From Labyrinthula sp. Ha (lineage: Eukaryota > Sar > Bigyra > Labyrinthulida > Labyrinthulaceae), in assembly GCA_015227615.1 (NCBI GenBank), contig JAALGZ010000016.1, forward strand, positions 248,001-312,000: 64,000 nt of DNA, read 5' to 3'. Below the pieces are notes generated by a model. That model was not told the origin of the DNA and ran no database searches. It saw only the letters and a program-made list of their open reading frames with translations. How positions within the stretch are numbered: the first letter of the stretch is position 1; each line of letters opens with the position of its first letter. Of this stretch, positions 31,042-43,928 are shown in pieces. Made by a program: the position numbers and the translations under genes.

Positions 31042-34000
31042 TCTTCTTTTACTTGTCTAAAACAACGACTTTTCAATTTTGAAATTATCCCTTTTCTTAA
31101 ATTTTGGGCAATTAGATATATGAATTTGTTTTGCCTATCATACGTGGCACAGGGATTAGCAATAACTTCGTACTACCTACGTATTTGTATATACCAATAC
31201 GAATAGGAGCTATTTAGAGAAAAAGAATAGTTACCAACCTAGATCCTGTAAGTTTTTTTAACTCTAATATTCTGGTGTCGACTGAGCATTCTTGCATGTA
31301 CTTAATACTAGCTCGGTTTGTTGAGAATTTGACATAACGCCCCGTGCTGAGCTTAGCTTAGTTAAAGAAAGTTTACAAACTTCCACAAGAGATAATAGAA
31401 GTTGAATTTTGAGGTTTCTTATAGCTTTAGTATATATTTGTATAATAGATTTTTTCCTTACTTAATGGTATTATTGCTGGCTATTTTAATAGTACAACCC
31501 AGGAGCATTGGAAGACAAGTTAAAACCAAGAGAGCTGATAGTTACTTTTTTGGAAAAAATAGTTTCATTTAGGATGTATTAAAATAGATTAAGGGTTAAT
31601 ATTTCAATCTTCTGAATAACTGAGTCATTCTGCAGTGTTGAGGTGGGCTTTAGCCTTCTTTAATTCTCTGTTCCATACCATAAGCTTTAACCAAACATTG
31701 AATTTAAGGGTTCCGATCCATCTGCAACTATTAAAATTACGTATTTTTGTCTAGAAACTAATTGTAATTCTGTTTTTATTTCTATTATTTGCTGGCCTAT
31801 GTTTGAGCTAACCTGGCTAACATTATCATGGCACTAACGCTATGGAAACTCTTAGGTGATTTAGCAAGAGAAAAACAGAAATAGAGATAATAGGAGAATT
31901 TTAAGGAAGTTTTAGCTCAAAATATTTTTTTTCTACTCGAAACATACCTTCGAGTAGTCAGACACTCAACATAGAGTTGATGAAACTAGGTGAAGTGTTT
32001 GGGTAAGTTAGTGAAATAATTAGGGCTGTGTTCTTCCAGATAATGCGCAATCGAATACCAACAACTCACAAGATGCAAAAGTAGAGACCTAGAAAGATAA
32101 AAGATGGTTATTGGAGTCTTTTATAAACTACTTAGGCTATATCTCAAGTTTTGTTACTCGTAGGAGTCTCTTAGTTTTGTTCTTACCCAGATAAGTTAGG
32201 TCCTTCATGTTGTTTGTTGTTTTATGTTTGAATTATCTGTCGATAGTTAGTTATGGCTTTATTTCCAAAAATTTTGTATCAATCTTGATACTATTAATTA
32301 ATATCGACAAGTAATAACCTATATATATACTGCAAATTATTTGACATTACTATTTAATATACTAACTCAATGTACTTCACATAAATGTACACATATTTCA
32401 TTTTGTTAAATAAATCTAAGAAAAAAAATGTAATTTTCCCTAATTCTATATAAAATTAGGTCAGCTGAATATTCACCCATAATTCCCCTGAAATTTAATA
32501 GTAAAAAGCCTGCATCTTAGTTGATCACAATACTTTCTCTTATTAAGCTTGATTCTGAAAGAAAGTTGATTCACTTCTCATTATAGTTAGTAAACATTAG
32601 TATCACAAAGTTTACTAATCAAATAAAATTATGTCAATTTACTTTTGTTTTCAACTGGACGTAGGTTGCTATAGGCTAAAGAGGTATTACTCAAGGTGTA
32701 AACATCTTAAAGAAATAAAAGAAATTAAATTTAACTTAATTTAAGCTATTATGTGTTAATTTAATAAAATACTATTCACTGTGCCTTTGATAGATTGTAT
32801 GTTCCTGCTACTTTATCATAGCAACAAAGTTTTTCGTTGATTTAGATCATAGTAATTTCTGGTAAGAAATTCTTAAATAGAGAAACTCCTTTCTTCGATT
32901 TTTTAACCCTATATTTAACAAAGTTTAGTTCATAACTTATATAACAAAGTTTTTTATTGTATAACAATTAATTTATATTTATATTGGGAACTTTATATAA
33001 TTCAGTTGGAAATATGGTTGGCTATTGCCTTAGCTACTTAACTTACCCAGTAAGTACCTCTAACAATTACTTAGCAAAGAAACAGAATAAGCTTTATGTA
33101 ACATTAACTTACAAAATACATTGAGTAAATAGAGCAAGTATTAAATCTCTTACCTCTTAATTTCCAATGTGTTCAAATTTTATTGCCTGAATCAATAATA
33201 GATGGGTAAAATGCTATATTCCTTTTTGAAAAAAAGAAAACCGATAGCTCTTCAAGCTAAAGATATTATATTTGAAAATAGACTGATAGAATATTAAATA
33301 TTCTTGATATCCAAGTCCAACAGTAGAAAGCCCAAAGTCTAGATACACTTGATAACTCGTGTAAATCGTGTTTTACATCACCTTCTCTGATTCCCAGAAC
33401 TCCGACTATGAACAAGAGCTCAGATTCTGTCATTTTACAATTAAATTTAGTACTGTAAACATTTGCCTTGTTTGTAATTACAAGTTCATGTAACAATTTG
33501 GATTTTGCATAACTTGTCAGGTAGCAAGAATGAATATAATTTTCTCCTTGAACCTTGAAGTAAATAAATATTAAATATCCGCTACCTACAAAGAAATACA
33601 AAATTCCTAGTTCAATAGATATATGTTTTGTTTAGTATTAAGATTTCTTACATATATTTAGTAATAGTTTCGATTTATATACTTGAAGCAAAGGTCTCAC
33701 CCAGAGAAGTATATAACCTTACAAGTAATTTAGGAAGTTTGAGCATGAATGCCAAAGCTAAACTATACGAGTATCCAGGAAATATATTCTGAGAGTATAA
33801 CCTTAACTATTATTCGCATATTTTCTTTGGAACTAAACCTCTAAGGTGTGTATTTATCTTATCAAATACTTTTCTTGTTATTGGACTGTAATACATTGGT
33901 ACTCAGAGACGGTTAATTTTCGATGTTATTGTGGTTTTTGGTGTTGTAAATAAAAAATGATTCGGAAAATAGTACTTGAAACCCATAAGAAACATTTAGC

Positions 34001-37000
34001 TTTAAAAGACAAAAAAAATATTTATGTGACAAGATCAGAAAAAACAACTCTCTTGTATTTTTTAAAGTCAATTCAATCTTGTTTGTATTGTTCTTTCGCG
34101 TACTATCGCAAAGAACGCTCATAAACAATTCGTTTCCCCTGAATTCCTAGGTTTTATCTCAGTAATATGCTTTTACTTATTTAGTTTACATAAGCCTATT
34201 AACGGTCCTTAATTAGATATCAATCTTAGACTAAATCATATAAAGTTAGTAGAAAGTCTTGTATTTTGGCATAATGATTGGATGTGCTAATAAAATTTTA
34301 ATGATATAGATACGAAATATTTATTGTATGTGCATCTAGTATTGGTTGAGTGTAAATTGTCACTTAGTTTCAGGCTATAACAATGCTTCTCAAAGGCTTA
34401 CTAAGATAGAATATACTCATAAGTTCAAGAAAGCATCTGGACTATGGATCTCTAATTCTAAACTTTTCTTTATTACGCTATAAACATTCCCCGGTAATAC
34501 TTAAAACAAATATACATTGCCAAACTATTCGATATTGTTAGATTTTAAAATATTTCAGTTATTTCATAAATAACACCGAATGTTTCACTTTCATTTTCAA
34601 ATGCGCTAAGAAGCATTTGAACTATTATGAGAATACACGAGCTAGATGGTCATCTGGCCATAACATGTGTTGAAAACCAACAATGTTAATTTAATAGGTG
34701 CAAGTCAGACCATTACTTTAATAATGACATTCACTGGTAAGTTTTCGTATAACTCTGTTTTATAAGGGGTTATATAGAATATGTATTTCAAATCATGTCT
34801 GAGCGCCTAGGGTACAGGAATACTTTTGAGATAGGTAATTTTTACTAATTAAAAAATCAAATTGCTACCATATCTTGACGCCTACTGGTGATTTAAATTA
34901 AAGCAACGGGTATAACAAAAGTCGGTAATCATACATTCATGACGCTTTCAGCAGTTTTCAGTGGTCTTTGATACTGTAGTTGCACTTTATAACGAGTTTT
35001 CCCCTATGTTCGGTCATGTATGGTATAAGTTATGAGCTCTTTGATTCAAACAAATATTCTAATTAATATGATTATAATTTACTCTAGAGTATCCTAGGGA
35101 GCTCTAATAGAAACAGCTATGCTTGAGCTTTGCTATTTTATTTTGTTAAAATACTAAAATACTTGATGATATATTGCAGCAAAATACAATTTATTTATCA
35201 TATTTCTGGGTAAAAAAGCTATAGTTGAATTTAAGCTAATCTATTCTATCAGGTTATTCATGCCAATTCAATAATATCTTGTTCAAAAGTATATAGTACA
35301 TGTAAGAATTCTTTTGATAATGGTCCAATAAAAGCATATATATGTTTCAGTCTATTGGTGGGTTTATAATCTCATTGTAAATTGGAAATTTTGAAATGAA
35401 GAACGGGTTCACAGCTATTAGACTCAATGGTTCTAAATTTTTAGGATATATATATATGTATTGACTGTAAAAGAGTTTAGCTCTGTGCATTAAGAGAAAA
35501 TGGACTGGGGGCCATTTATAACATAGTATCTCCTTTCTTACGTATATTAGAGTTAAGTTTCGTTGAGTTTACGAAATACAAGAGCTCTACATAGTACATA
35601 ATTTAATTCAAAACCTTGGTTTAAGGAAATGTTATATTTTTCTATCTTTGTGGGATATTTAATTGTAACAAAGGTTGGTTTTCTTCACCTTTCCCCATGG
35701 TTTAATTTTGATCTGACTTTGTGGTATCCTAATCTGATATCTTCTTCTTTAACTAGAAGTGTCTATCTATTTTCATTTAAGCGTGATTGTTCTACATTTC
35801 ATCTGGTCGTGTAAACAGTTTTAAAATTTGCGATGGTTTGAATGTGTTCAAGAGCTGCTTTAGATATTGTGAGCCCGACTTGAGAGGTTTACAATTCACT
35901 TTGAAAAATGGATAGATGGCATTGTCCATGATACCCTTAATCTCTAACTCTTATCCAACTTCTGCTACTGTATCATTCGGTACCTAAGCAAGACTCAGTT
36001 TCTTGTATAAATTCTTTTTTTCTCAGTGACCATCTTACCAAGCGTCCAGTTAAGCAGATATAACCTATGTCACCTCTTTCATATGTTTGGAATTGAATCA
36101 GAGCGCTGAACTGAGTTTAAGACAAGAACTGTAGTAGAAATTGGATTCCGTATTCAGACCACTAGAATTTATACAAAACTTGGAGAATTTTTTAGCAATT
36201 ATTGAAATCGTCTATATCTAGAAAACTCTTGTTTAGGAATCAATGACAAATCTTAATTCAAAATCCCCCATGAGTATGTTTCTCAAGTTGCACCACGATT
36301 TATATTTTGATAACAGTGTGAACTTTCATTTCTTACGCCCTTATATCTCTTAGTGCCAAGAATTGTCAACGTTCTTCTTAAGCCCTTAGTAGTAGTAGTA
36401 GTACTAGGAGGATGTTTACAGAATACAGAGTTCGGAAAATTTTTAGGAATTTTGTTTACTGTTATTGAATCATGATCATAGTTTGCCTAGATTTCAAATT
36501 AAAGGTACAGTTCCAAGCAATATTTTAGAGCAGCAAAATAGCATTAAAGCAAACTTAAGCACAACGACAAGGGGGAATGAATGTGGAAGACATGGATTGT
36601 GAAGTCGATGGTTTGACATTATTCCACTATTTCAATAGGAGCATCCTACTTGTATTTATAAATTCTTTATATAATAAACTACACTAAATTTTAAGATACA
36701 CTTGTGAGAAAATAGTCTCAGATGATTTAAGGTTTCAGGAGTTTTGCCAAGATGATTATTACCTAAGAATAGTTTGAGCCCAAAGAAAAAGAACTTTAAC
36801 GAAGGCGAATATCGCTTTTAACCACGAATTTTCCCCTGCGACGACATGTACATGTTCTCTTTTAATGATCTTCTCCAATTTGTAACTCACACCTTCTTAA
36901 AATTCTAATGCGTAATGGTACGGTATGTGAAAGGATTATCAAGACTCAAATGATGTTATCAAAAATTTATGTCTTGATAAGACTTTTTCTGATTTTGGTA

Positions 37001-38468
37001 TTCCTCAAGTTATTTGTACCTTTGGTATATCATGTTCTATAAAATGGCACTGGGTCAGATGGTTCTGGACTATGCGAGAACTCGGCGGATCATAAAGTTA
37101 TATCCAGGAAACAGGTGTCGACTCAGATGTTTTACTGTAGCAATATTTTGTTTCGTAATACCGAGTTTGTGACTAACAAATAACAATAGCCTTCTATACT
37201 ATTATCGTTGGACTAATGTTAATACTTCTACATTGCTAAGTAAGGAAAATGATATTCATAAAGAAGCGGAAAAATGGACTCGAATTCTATGCAATTGGGA
37301 AGGCTAACAACGCGACTTTAGAATACTAGAAAAGAGAGTCAAACCGCTAGAAATACTCAAACTTCAAATTATCAAAATACACAGAAAAAGAGAACCATGT
37401 GGCCAAAACCTCAAATAATACTCAAACTAATAACAAAACTCACTTGAAATGGCTAAAGACTCACTATCAATAATAGTAAATTCTATGAACTCAAGACTTT
37501 TTTGACAAATCCTAATAATATCAACCACTACCGCTACTCTTGTCCACAGACTCATAATAGTTAACATATTATTCAAAATTTTCATCATTGTCATTTTTAA
37601 GTATCTAGAGGGACGAAACATTCAAAATAGAATTATTTGATATGAAACTTGTTTAAGAATAGAGTTGTTCAATTCCTGTGCTTTCGTTAATATGTGCTGA
37701 TGAAAAGAATCATTTGGAGCTAAAATATGTAACAGAAAACCAGAGTTAGCAAAAGGCTCACGTGACATTAAGGGCTAGCTAAACAAGTGACAATTTTAAG
37801 CCTCTGGCTGAGATGAAAGATAGTATGTGTTTTCAAAGGGTATTAATCGCTAAGGTTAGTAATAAGTGACCCAAATTAAACAAGCCTAGATTCCATACTT
37901 TTTCTAAAGTTGTAAGATACCAGGATTTAGGGCAAAAATTCTAATGAAAAGCTTGTAAAAGAAATAATTAACGAACTCTAATAAAATGATATTTAAATCT
38001 TTACTAGAGTAGGTGTTCTTCTAAGAACTCGTACTGTTGACAACTGCGTTATTAGTTCTTCTTTCTATAGCTCAAAAGATATGGTTCCATTGTTGTCAAT
38101 AATCTACTAGAATTTTAATATCGAAAGTAGGCGTGTTTATCAAGATAACAAGAATTTTTCGAGAAGGATTTTACAAAATACTTGTATTGCGAGATAATGA
38201 GAGAACTCTTCTCGAGAAGCTCTTGTTAAGACTCTCTCGTTAATTACGCCTAATGCTTACTATCAACATATGAAATCAGTACCGGAACTGAATAACATCT
38301 ATTTAGTGTATTCCGGTTAGCATGTTTTATCGTAACGTTATTCACGATAGTTAACGGTAAGACCAATAAGAAACCCAAATTTCAATTGCTGGTTTATAAC
38401 CACCACATATATCAACCCCTAACGGAGTACAAAGCATAGGCTTACTAAACTGTCCTTAAGAGAAACCA
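31042..38468. other. 7.4-kb AT-rich desert
   Basis: No intact gene recognised. A 111-codon minus frame at 33266-33601 is within chance expectation for this base composition. An integrase-like fossil lies near 36960-37110 (listed separately), and a short AGT trinucleotide repeat lies at about 36385-36402. The rest is featureless. Confidence 0.55.
36960..37110 (+). mobile_element. possible fossil of an LTR-element integrase core
   Basis: A short frame reads TFSDFGIPQVICTFG, like the F-x-x-FGIP-x-x-I-x-(S/T)-D-x-G segment of the retroelement integrase catalytic core. The element is broken, with several breaks, and no ends or long terminal repeats are visible. Old. The family call rests on one motif and could be chance. 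Confidence 0.25.
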
Positions 38469-41042
38469 ATGTCTATTGGAGTACCAGCAATAAAAAATCA
38501 GTTTGATACTCGAAATATAAAACACACTTTTGTTTTGCAGTGGTATTTCTTGACATATGTTTACTTGTTCAGGTCTGCAGATTCAAGAGAAAGGCCAAGA
38601 CAATTCAAACGTTTTAAAGAGGAAATTGGTGAGTTTCTACAAGACGTAGACTATAATACCGACGTTAGAACTCTAATGTGAATTTCCCTTTATTGTTTAC
38701 TGTAGATTTCGCTCTTGTCCGCTTCATGTATTGTCACCAACTTTCTTACAGCTTCTCAAGAAGTTTCCAGAGGTTGTAGTTTTAAAGTACATCTCTAACA
38801 TCTTTGACTATAGATTTTTTTCCTGCAGCTTTAGTACAATGAATTTTTTTGTTATTGGTGGTATAAAAAAAAATGGAAGGAGGAAGCTATCTCGTATACT
38901 TTTTACTTTGTTTGAGTTAGTTTTACATCCTGCGATCTTCCCAACAGCAACCACTTACCATATTTTCTGCGTGGACAAACCCTAAGATCAATAAAGTACG
39001 CAATGTATTCACTTATGAGTGTAGATTTGACGCCAATAAACTTGCAAATAAACAGATAGTTCATATATTGGAAGAAGTTTCAACTATGTCTGACCTTTCC
39101 ATGCTTTAGTACCTTTCTCTTTAATGTCATTTACAGTTTCAACGAACCAGGTTGCCAAATTGAAAGGAAGGAATATATTTCCTTAGTCAAACTTTGTTTA
39201 CGGAAGTTAAGACACATGCTAAGTTTAACGTATTTTTATTTTTATAATATATTTCGAAGTTTGCGTATTGGTTCTATTGAAATAAAATAGAAGGAGAAGC
39301 GAAGGCTTCAAAAGATGATTCATTCTCATCCTTGCTTGCTACTATTTGAAATAACATCAACATATAGCTTTTCTTCCAAGCGTCTTGAAGAGCGGCTTAG
39401 ACAGTATGTAAAGGTACTGTTAAGAAACAAGTATGATGAGTATACCGTGTTAAATGAGGCACAAGTCTTGGTTATGAGTAAGATTTTGGTATTTCTAATT
39501 TTAGGGAATGCAAGAGTTGGCAAAACTTCTACTATCCAAACCTTGTTTGATAGATCTATTCTTTTGAACAATGAATCAACACTTGTGCTGAATGATGTTG
39601 ACGTCTTTGTGGTCAATCCAAGTAGTTACCGGTGGCAGAAAATGCAGAAATATAATTTAAGTCTGCAGCGTGTTAAGAACAGCATGCCTCATATTATAGA
39701 TATCACTGAAGATGCAACTGAGAATATAGAAACAAAGTATTCTTTTCAATTTGAGAATGAACTTGTTTCGAGAACAGCTGGTGATGAATTATATCAAGAG
39801 GGTTTGAGAACAGATACCCCAACCTACAAAACTGAGGATATCTATTTCCGGGTTTATGACTTTGGTGGTTAAGAAATATTCTCCTCTGTCCATCATATTT
39901 TCATGAGTTCCAGTGCACTATATTTTATTGTTTTCAACTTGAATAACCTGAAGCAAGATGATATCCAAAGATTAAAATTTTGGTGTGGTAGCATATTAAG
40001 AAATGCAAAGCAAGCTCCAGTTATTCTCATTGGAACCCACTTAAGAAAATATCTCCGACATAATCCTGGTGATAGCATGCTAGAAAGCGCAAATCAAAAA
40101 GTAAATGAGTATTTAAATCAACTCACTGTCTTGCAAAATCTTCTTTGCAACGAAAACATGATGTTTTTTCCACTAGAAAACGCATATGTCAGCAACTCTC
40201 AAGAAATTATATTAATAAAGGATGCTGTTAGAAGTATCGTTTCCGGAGAAGCAGGTATGAAAAAAAAAGGACTTTTAAATTTTGAAATCGCAACCGCCGA
40301 TATTCTTTTCATGGACAATTGTCGAGAGGAGAGAAATGTCATGTCAGTGAAAGAGTTTAAGCAAAAGGCTCTATTTTGCGGATTTGAAGATCAGGATGTT
40401 GATGAAATGCTGCAAAAATATTCAGATTCCGGCCTGATCTGTTTTTTCAAACACATAGGTTTGAGCGAAGTTGAAAATCTAATATTTTTTGCACCTCCAT
40501 ATCTCGCTCAAGCCCTTGGTAATTTTATTCGCGATCCATCTTTGCATCAGCTGGCGTTCAGGGTTCCAAATGAAAATTTCTACTTGTATAGAAATTATAT
40601 AGACACCGGGAAAATTAGCAAACAGTTATTTGAGATTCTATTGAGAGAATATACAACCAAGGAAAAGAGATATGTATTGCAACTAGCCCTTAAAACCTTT
40701 ATTCTTATAAAATTTGAAAGTGAACGAGATGCTTTTCTCGTGCCTGAGTTGCTTCCAGATGTATCTCGATCTAAAATTAAACCTTCATTTAAGAGTAATC
40801 GTGATGTATACTTCCATCATGTATTGTTGCCGTCATCTTTTGCACGGCTTGTAATGAGGTTTCGAAGTAACAAGGTGATTACACAATGTTTTTTGTACAA
40901 AAACTTTGCTAGATTCTTGACTAAAGCGGGGCTGGTGATTGATGCATTTGTCAAGAATGATAAGACAGTTGGTTTTTCTTTGGTGCAAGGGAAGGATACT
41001 AGAACTTTCAAGAAACTCATCAATCAGGCGGCTAAGTTTTGA
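38469..41042 (+). pseudogene. LRR-Roco (Roc-COR) GTPase gene, decaying
   Basis: The Roc GTPase is in 39315-39872: P-loop GNARVGKTS (residues 64-72 of that segment), then IYFRVYDFGG, the switch-II DxGG. The next codon is TAA where the family has Gln, and the frame continues without another stop to 41042 (EIFSSVHHIFMSSSALYFIVF). The COR domain follows: FFAPPYLAQALGNFIRDP, ISKQLFEILLRE, DAFLVPELLPD and VYFHHVLLPSSFARLVMRF. Upstream, LRR-like coding pieces (VRTLIFRSC, PTFLQLLKKFPEVVVLKYIS, RKLRHMLSL) appear at 38570-38850 and 39190-39290 in several frames. A 28-nt intron (38678-38705) joins two of them. The catalytic half is nearly intact, the LRR half is broken. Whether the TAA is read through is unknown. 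Confidence 0.7.
38678..38705 (+). other. putative 28-nt intron in the Roco LRR region
   Basis: GTGAATT donor, TACTGTAG acceptor. Removal joins DVRTL to IFRSCPLHVLSPTFLQLL in frame, giving a continuous LRR-like run. Confidence 0.5.
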
Positions 41043-41333
41043 GTTGCTAAACTATGATTTCGCGCTCTTCTGAAATATATTAGTTGTAAATCAGTAATTT
41101 TCTGTTTAGATCCGTTACTTGAATAAACAAAAGCCACCTAGTGTATTTTGATCCTATACTTAGCAAAGGTACATGATAGTAAATGCAGAATGCAACCCTG
41201 TGTCGAGGAGGTCAATGTTGAAATCATTCCAGTATTTTATGCCTCCAGAATAAGTCTTTTCTATCTGTATTTCAACAAGAATTAGCCTGAATAGCCAAAC
41301 ATTGTGTTAGTCTGAATATGTCTGGAGTAAACT

Positions 41334-42386
41334 TCAGAATTTATGCATTTTCTCTAGAGGCAAGTTCTTGAACCATAAACCACCTCTTTCTGCATTCTTT
41401 GCAAATTTATATATTTGACCTAGATTTCTATTCATGAGTTTTCCTTTTCCAACAGTTTGCAGCTCTATTCCATTGTCTGAGCAAATTTTCATAACAACGT
41501 GTTGTTTTGGTCTCTGAATTTCTTCTATAATTCGAACTACTTTCTCTTGTTTTTTATCATCTTTCTTGGAGATAACCAAATAACTAAACTGAACTTTACT
41601 TCTGTTCAATCCACTTGAAAGCGGATTAGATGCTTTCTGAGTAAATGAGCAACCATTCTGATAAGCTAAAGGACAGCTTTCTTGGTGGGTACAGGGAGCT
41701 AATATTCTAAGATCTAATTCTTTCGACTTCAACACTATTTCTCGCATTTCTTGCAGCACTGAACTTTGAGGTTTATTCACAACTACAAGAACACCATTAC
41801 ATGAAAGCAAAGGTAGCAGCTTAGAAAAAACCTCAATAGCGTCGTCTCCGGGAAAAGAATGTATAACCAAATCAAACTTTTTCTTTGGACTCAGTTGATC
41901 AATATGTTTTTTGGAAAGCACAACAACTTTTTCCACAAGTTCAGAAGGAAATATAGTTTCCATAGTAGAGATATTTCTTTTGCTGCTTTCAATTACTGTT
42001 ATTTCTTCTAATGAAGAAAAGACTTTAGTTGCACTAAATAAAGTTTGCCCACATTTGGCGGAAACATCAAGCAAACTTTTTGGTTTGAAAGAACGTTCTT
42101 CTTTTTTTAAATTGTTTAGAATTCTTGCAGCAATCCCATATTGCCGAAAAAAGTAGTTTTGAAAATAAATGTGTTCTTCTTTTTCCTTGTCTTTCGTTGT
42201 ATTCCAAAACTCATAAACTTTTCTTCTTAAGCTTCCACTCATAGGAGCTTCTTTCTTCACCCCAGGAATGCTTTGCTGCTTTATTTTCTCTATCAACTCT
42301 TCATTATTCTTCAAAAAGATATCTCCAATTTTTTTCATTTCATTTTTTCTCTTTGTCGAGAAATTTCTCAAACGGTTAAATATCAT
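41334..42386 (-). CDS. Rsm22/METTL17-like mitoribosome assembly factor, right copy
   Basis: Second copy of the gene at 3639-4691, also 350 residues and uninterrupted. It differs at four residues, all mild (Val/Ile at 23, Val/Ala at 86, Leu/Ser at 221, Thr/Ser near 264). The Cys block APCTHQESCPL...GCSF and the presequence-like start are unchanged. Both copies could be functional. Its start codon is 4 nt from that of the divergent TFIIA gamma copy. Confidence 0.8.
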   Translation of the reverse strand: MIFNRLRNFSTKRKNEMKKIGDIFLKNNEELIEKIKQQSIPGVKKEAPMSGSLRRKVYEFWNTTKDKEKEEHIYFQNYFFRQYGIAARILNNLKKEERSFKPKSLLDVSAKCGQTLFSATKVFSSLEEITVIESSKRNISTMETIFPSELVEKVVVLSKKHIDQLSPKKKFDLVIHSFPGDDAIEVFSKLLPLLSCNGVLVVVNKPQSSVLQEMREIVLKSKELDLRILAPCTHQESCPLAYQNGCSFTQKASNPLSSGLNRSKVQFSYLVISKKDDKKQEKVVRIIEEIQRPKQHVVMKICSDNGIELQTVGKGKLMNRNLGQIYKFAKNAERGGLWFKNLPLEKMHKF

Positions 42387-42390
42387 TTTA

Positions 42391-42720
42391 ATGGATTTGT
42401 CCGTTTATGAAAATACGAAACTTGAAAAAAGTTTGAAAAATTCAATTGAAGAAATATTTGAAAGATATGAAATGACTGAAGACCAAAAGAAACAAATAGA
42501 AGAAAGCTTATTCATGTTCTATCAAAGAAGTTTTGAACTAGCTGTTGAAAGCTGTGTTGAAGAAGAAACGGTGGAGCTGAAGGGAAGCATGGAAGGATAT
42601 TCTTGGTTTAATAATTATTTTCAAAGTTCAGTTTCCTCTGGTTTAATAATAAGTAAAAAAACAAACTGGAAAAATATTCAGAATTTATTTATTAAACTAA
42701 AAAGTCCTAACAATGAATAG
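42391..42720 (+). CDS. TOA2: TFIIA small (gamma) subunit, right copy
   Basis: Encodes the same 109 residues as 3305-3634; the one base difference noted (in the serine codon after MDL) is silent. It overlaps the 3' end of the TS-like gene by 14 nt. Identity at the protein level with a silent change is what constraint on an essential transcription factor would give, but the sample is too small to prove it. Confidence 0.75.
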   Translation: MDLSVYENTKLEKSLKNSIEEIFERYEMTEDQKKQIEESLFMFYQRSFELAVESCVEEETVELKGSMEGYSWFNNYFQSSVSSGLIISKKTNWKNIQNLFIKLKSPNNE

Positions 42721-43450
42721 CATCTCTGTCATGACATAAGTTTGTTATAAAGTGTGTATATTCTCCGACTTCTAAATTGAGTTCTTTCTTTATCTGATCT
42801 AAAATACTTGCAATAAAATGAATATTTTTTGGAAATATATTTGCATTTTGCATACGAAATATTCCTGTGCATTTAAGTTTATTATCTTCAATATAAAAGT
42901 GAAGTTCTCTTAAACACTTTGTTTGTCCTTGATCTTTATAATTAGCAAATTTAGAACCTTCTGAGCTAAAAGGAATTGTGATTACTGCTCTTTTTGAAAC
43001 AGAAACTTCTTTTAAACAATCAATCACGTTCTTTATTTTAAGTTGCATTCCATCTGTATAATCTCCTTGAGCACCACCTCTCATATCAGTTTTAAACTTC
43101 TTTTCTGCTTCTTTTGTAACTTCAAGTTCTAAATTTTTATTTGTATAATATTCCAAAGCATCAATAGGAAATAATTCTGTTGGAACCAAAGTTTTTTCTG
43201 GTGGTGACATTTCATGAATAACTCCAACAAAGTTTCTTACTGTATAATCTCCTCCTGGTTTCGTTATATCCCTAATATGAGTGTATAAATCTGATGCCGT
43301 TTGAAATTGAACGAACCCAGTGTTTAAATTTTTTCCAGTATTCATTGCAGTGGAAAAGAACTTGAAGAAATTCTTTCTTGAGTTCGTCGTCTTCAAAATT
43401 CGAATAAACATTTCCAAATCAATATGTACATATTTTGGGTAATTTCTCAT
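42707..43450 (-). CDS. thymidylate synthase-fold protein, divergent, right copy
   Basis: Second copy of 2575-3318, 247 residues, uninterrupted. It differs at three residues (Ile/Val at 47, Lys/Thr at 51, Val/Ile at 157) and at about five bases in all. The candidate catalytic Cys179 and R199 are retained, and the same canonical residues are missing as in the left copy. Confidence 0.6.
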   Translation of the reverse strand: MRNYPKYVHIDLEMFIRILKTTNSRKNFFKFFSTAMNTGKNLNTGFVQFQTASDLYTHIRDITKPGGDYTVRNFVGVIHEMSPPEKTLVPTELFPIDALEYYTNKNLELEVTKEAEKKFKTDMRGGAQGDYTDGMQLKIKNVIDCLKEVSVSKRAVITIPFSSEGSKFANYKDQGQTKCLRELHFYIEDNKLKCTGIFRMQNANIFPKNIHFIASILDQIKKELNLEVGEYTHFITNLCHDRDAIHC

Positions 43451-43547
43451 TTCACTTATATATAAACAACTCTTGAGCTTGAATATTTCTTAACTCTAAA
43501 GGAAACTGTTTGAAGATAATATATTTAGGAACCAAGTTTTACTAAAT

Positions 43548-43750
43548 ATGGGAGTTCGTTTCTTTGCTATGCTTTCACTTATTCCTTATTTTGCGAGTAT
43601 TCAAGGTTGTGTTTGCTTTCTATTTATCTCACTATCCTATTCTATATTTCTAACTTCCTGTTCGTATATTCTGTCTGGTACGTTACAGTCTATTTATGTG
43701 TTACAAGTATTCCAATTATATATTTTCAGTACAGAAACTATGACAACTGA
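43548..43750 (+). CDS. small hydrophobic protein with one 32-nt intron, right copy
   Basis: Mirror of 2275-2477: exon 1 is 43548-43697, the intron is 43698-43729, exon 2 is 43730-43750. Differences from the left copy include Leu5/Phe and Lys/Asn at the last residue. The intron differs at one base. The same caution about coding status applies. Confidence 0.35.
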
Positions 43751-43928
43751 ACCAATATGTATATTTTTAGGGGCTGGAAAGGTTTTTTAGGTTATTTTTT
43801 AGTGTTTATTTTTATAGGTTTCTCAGAACCTTCACCTTTCTTTGGATTTTAACAAAACAGTAGTGGTTGAATGAAGCACGCAGACTCTTGAAAGATAAAG
43901 GCAAGGAAAATTATTCTTACTATATTTG

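Noticed and set aside
33266-33601. 111-codon minus-strand gene
   Set aside because: Length is within chance expectation for AT-rich DNA of this size; no domain and no coding-like composition.
39869-39871. Reassigned stop codon (TAA as Gln), as in some ciliates
   Set aside because: CK1 and the 19.8-kb gene end with TAA, the TS-like and TFIIA gamma genes with TAG, and CK2 beta and RBX1 with TGA at family-typical ends; the code looks standard.
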